Source: Nitrospira sp.
Lineage (GTDB): Bacteria; Nitrospirota; Nitrospiria; Nitrospirales; Nitrospiraceae
Assembly (NCBI GenBank): GCA_022226935.1
Contig: CP092081.1
Coordinates: forward strand, 68,902-132,901
Direction: 5' to 3'
Length of the DNA: 64,000 bases
In this document: piece by piece, positions 63,201 through 64,000 of the stretch
Numbering within the stretch: the stretch's first letter is position 1
How the letters are laid out: every line of letters begins with the position of its first letter
Made by a program: the position numbers and the translations under genes
The notes under the pieces: model-generated
What the model was told of the DNA's origin: nothing
The model's database searches: none
Seen by the model: the letters and a program-made list of their open reading frames with translations, nothing else

Positions 63201-63370
63201 GAAAACAGATCAAGCGACGGCACATCGAGCGCATGGTCGAGTTGATCGAACACACGCAGGAGGGCGCATTCCTGCCGTTCACCCAACATCCGCTGTTCGG
63301 CGCGATTGCCTTGCCGACGGGCGGTACCGGGCTTGTATTTCTGTTGGAGTATTTGGCCACGCTCTTCTGA
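60296..63370 (+). CDS. Large multi-pass membrane protein of unknown function
   Basis: A 1024-residue protein. N-terminal transmembrane helix (about 12-30), a large extracytoplasmic domain (about 35-620), then about seven further helices (near 626-646, 660-680, 705-722, 785-805, 817-838, 905-925, 935-955) and a last one near 1005-1022. The domain around 475-560 has ligand-binding-like features (IGVLGSDVYDKLMILQALRK, ALFFTTDLDSRL, LVVASHFGLEL). I recognise no catalytic motif. Start ATG 60296 has only an AGGGCG site upstream. A TPR gene follows 60 bp on. Could be a sensor or transport-associated protein. Confidence 0.75.
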   Translation: MADSKDEKPKLPLAGLMALLLAAVSSLIIYQGPIKTSRPIDKEAEKSASVVRDRVQSRLWQDPFEAVASHMQKEKAPEGDEGQGHHASPGLIDGAEASNGAFRFHMMPVFVDGSPYASGVESRLRDRYALVSALGAAGYLPESGESIRYFKWKSIAAPSPIVPAEWFVPGPRLSTSGQAEKNKAQPILVLWLKEQDLGSQPLRTLTNLARYVTDQLKTIPSAYRVLGPRTSGSLRAMLEELKTYLAAHAPVTPAAAGTQPLGWPVLSGAEFYSSWATAADPVLLGEASGPPAATPVEDRFTAAGLTLIRTIGTDDALASQLVLELQRRQIDLTTPSKVPHIALISEWDTLYGRSLPRTFVAVVNGLAQEAQQESVVSLAQRLDALRDERYPDWVHRYSYLAGLDGELPPKNDGTEAGGAKSKSGDKGFGVDPAVEETPVGRSQLDYLRRLVEQLKREEITSDGEFKAIGVLGSDVYDKLMILQALRKDFPHALFFTTDLDSRLTHPSQLSWTRNLVVASHFGLELDPRLQTPIPPFRDSYQTALFYSVLRAVDVLKAVPDKQALKLSTGAMFSAAVIPRLYEVGRHGAVDLSPDPELASAALPSIHLPRSDVDRTTGALRLPPLRTIGLLLCAAGLMVFCAILINSELWSLSRGRRRTGLVALLALSGVIVVAFVAGARLDGTGGEPLSVTDGISVWPTASLRLLAFVLCVMFFAHSWWRLWESDRTLIRRFRLLRLDAVLSRPFRSWIGIHRWLPPLLGHAEARELWHEYRILGAWQERVRRVVPQAVAYGLFGVVLMVQFGFPVMPCRGDACFTLNYIILGCSVVAMTLLMFYVVDATRLCRRLITIMIGTRIEWPRRLLAREAAKYNVEQTYVHEWLGIQFIAKRTAVISAMIYYPFVIVFLMAVARHSYFDRWDFPAGLLVIFALNALYAFGNGVLLRRSAEQAKREAVRQLKDRLKNLSGEPVGKQIKRRHIERMVELIEHTQEGAFLPFTQHPLFGAIALPTGGTGLVFLLEYLATLF

Positions 63371-63430
63371 GAAGGGCGGTGCCGCATGAGGACGATCGGC
63401 GGCAGGGCGGATAGGAAGGAACAGCTATTC

Positions 63431-64000
63431 ATGACCAAGAAATCCCCCCGCACCGGTACAGAGGGGAAGCACCCTGCCATGCCGGCGTCTACGCATCCCG
63501 TTCTCAAAGCGAGCCACACCATGGAACAGGCTCAAGCCTTGATCTCTCAGGCTTGGGAAGCCAGGACCGCCCGGCAAGCGGCGGCGTTCGCGCGCCAAGC
63601 GCTGGCGCTCTGTCCCGATTGTGCGGATGCTTACACAGTGTTGGCGGAATCTCAGGCGCGATCCCCAGAAGAAGCCTGCCTCTTGTATCAACAAGGCGTG
63701 GAGGCCGGACGACGTCATCTCGGCGAGGCATTCTTTGACGGGCAGACGGGCCACTTCTGGGGACTGATTGAGACCAGGCCCTATATGCGCGCGCGTCAAG
63801 GTTTGGCCGACTGCTTATGGGCTCTCGGCCGGAAGGAGGATTCCATCGCCCATGGCGAAGCCTTATTGGAACTGAATCCTGACGACAACCAAGGGGTGCG
63901 TTATGGCTTGTTGAGCCGGTACTTAGCCGTGGGAGATGAGGCCGGAGCAACACGTCTTTTTCAGCAGTATGCGCATGATTCGTCTGCGGCGTTTCTCTGG
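63431..64000 (+). CDS. TPR/ST7-like protein (partial, runs off the window)
   Basis: Open frame of 190 codons with no stop before the end. After a Lys/Pro/Thr-rich start come TPR-like repeats (ARQAAAFARQALALCPDCADAYTVLAE, GRKEDSIAHGEALLELNPDDNQGVRYGLLSRYLAVGDEAGATRLFQQY) and RRHLGEAFFDGQTGHFWGLIETRPYMRARQGLA, a signature of ST7-like TPR proteins. GGAAGGAA precedes ATG 63431. Probably cotranscribed with the membrane protein. Confidence 0.8.
   Translation, partial: MTKKSPRTGTEGKHPAMPASTHPVLKASHTMEQAQALISQAWEARTARQAAAFARQALALCPDCADAYTVLAESQARSPEEACLLYQQGVEAGRRHLGEAFFDGQTGHFWGLIETRPYMRARQGLADCLWALGRKEDSIAHGEALLELNPDDNQGVRYGLLSRYLAVGDEAGATRLFQQYAHDSSAAFLW

Overview
The window is about 64 kb of GC-rich (roughly 60%) bacterial chromosome, densely coding, with strong Shine-Dalgarno sites and an outer-membrane porin, so a Gram-negative-type cell. 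Gene content and protein style (ClpC plus HflX, separate accB/accC and dnaE-accA loci, a fused PutA, many small secreted proteins, a CuA-like cupredoxin, glycine-rich Rhs-associated secreted proteins) fit Nitrospirota, probably a Nitrospira-like nitrite oxidiser. That placement is inference from familiarity; no rRNA or nitrite oxidoreductase gene lies here.

Layout. 0-16 kb is a plus-strand housekeeping block: clpC, tsaD, hflX, nth, yicC, gmk, rpoZ, coaBC, a TPR protein, then an aroQ-efp-accB-accC-thiE run with its own sigma70-type promoter, followed by minus-strand bioD and an SDR. At 15.7-19.5 kb a secreted protein gene runs tail-to-tail into putA. 19.8-30.6 kb is an accessory island: a 1502-residue Rhs/YD-repeat protein with a polymorphic C-terminal tip, a likely immunity gene, a displaced second Rhs tip with another likely immunity gene, a truncated YD-repeat/IPT protein and two tandem glycine-rich secreted paralogues. 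Base composition falls at the tips and immunity genes, a sign of transfer. 30.6-37.1 kb holds a membrane-anchored methyltransferase, a decayed FkbM-like methyltransferase, a fatty-acid desaturase, an Mrp/Rieske operon and a broken IS1595-family transposase.

37-55 kb is a mosaic of short operons: a ferredoxin-reductase-like flavoprotein, a CDP-alcohol phosphatidyltransferase, an overlapping DUF2252/protein-phosphatase pair, a MazG-type pyrophosphohydrolase, two very small minus-strand genes (one only 59 codons), an ODP-type metallo-beta-lactamase protein, a lipoprotein hydrolase, a cupredoxin, a pseudouridine synthase, a FAD oxidase, HrpB helicase, a ferritin-like protein and a beta-barrel porin. 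55.5-60 kb is the minus-strand dnaE-accA operon, with a long, highly structured element upstream of dnaE. The window closes with a 1024-residue membrane protein of unknown function and the start of a TPR/ST7-like gene that runs off the end.

The points most worth a second look are: the Rhs main-tip plus orphan-tip toxin/immunity arrangement; two housekeeping genes (hflX, thiE) whose conserved N-termini have ideal ribosome-binding sites but no ATG/GTG/TTG start (ATC and ACG instead); the imperfect 15-16-nt paired arms upstream of dnaE; recurring stem-loops placed just ahead of the Shine-Dalgarno sites of three genes; and the unknown 1024-residue membrane protein.
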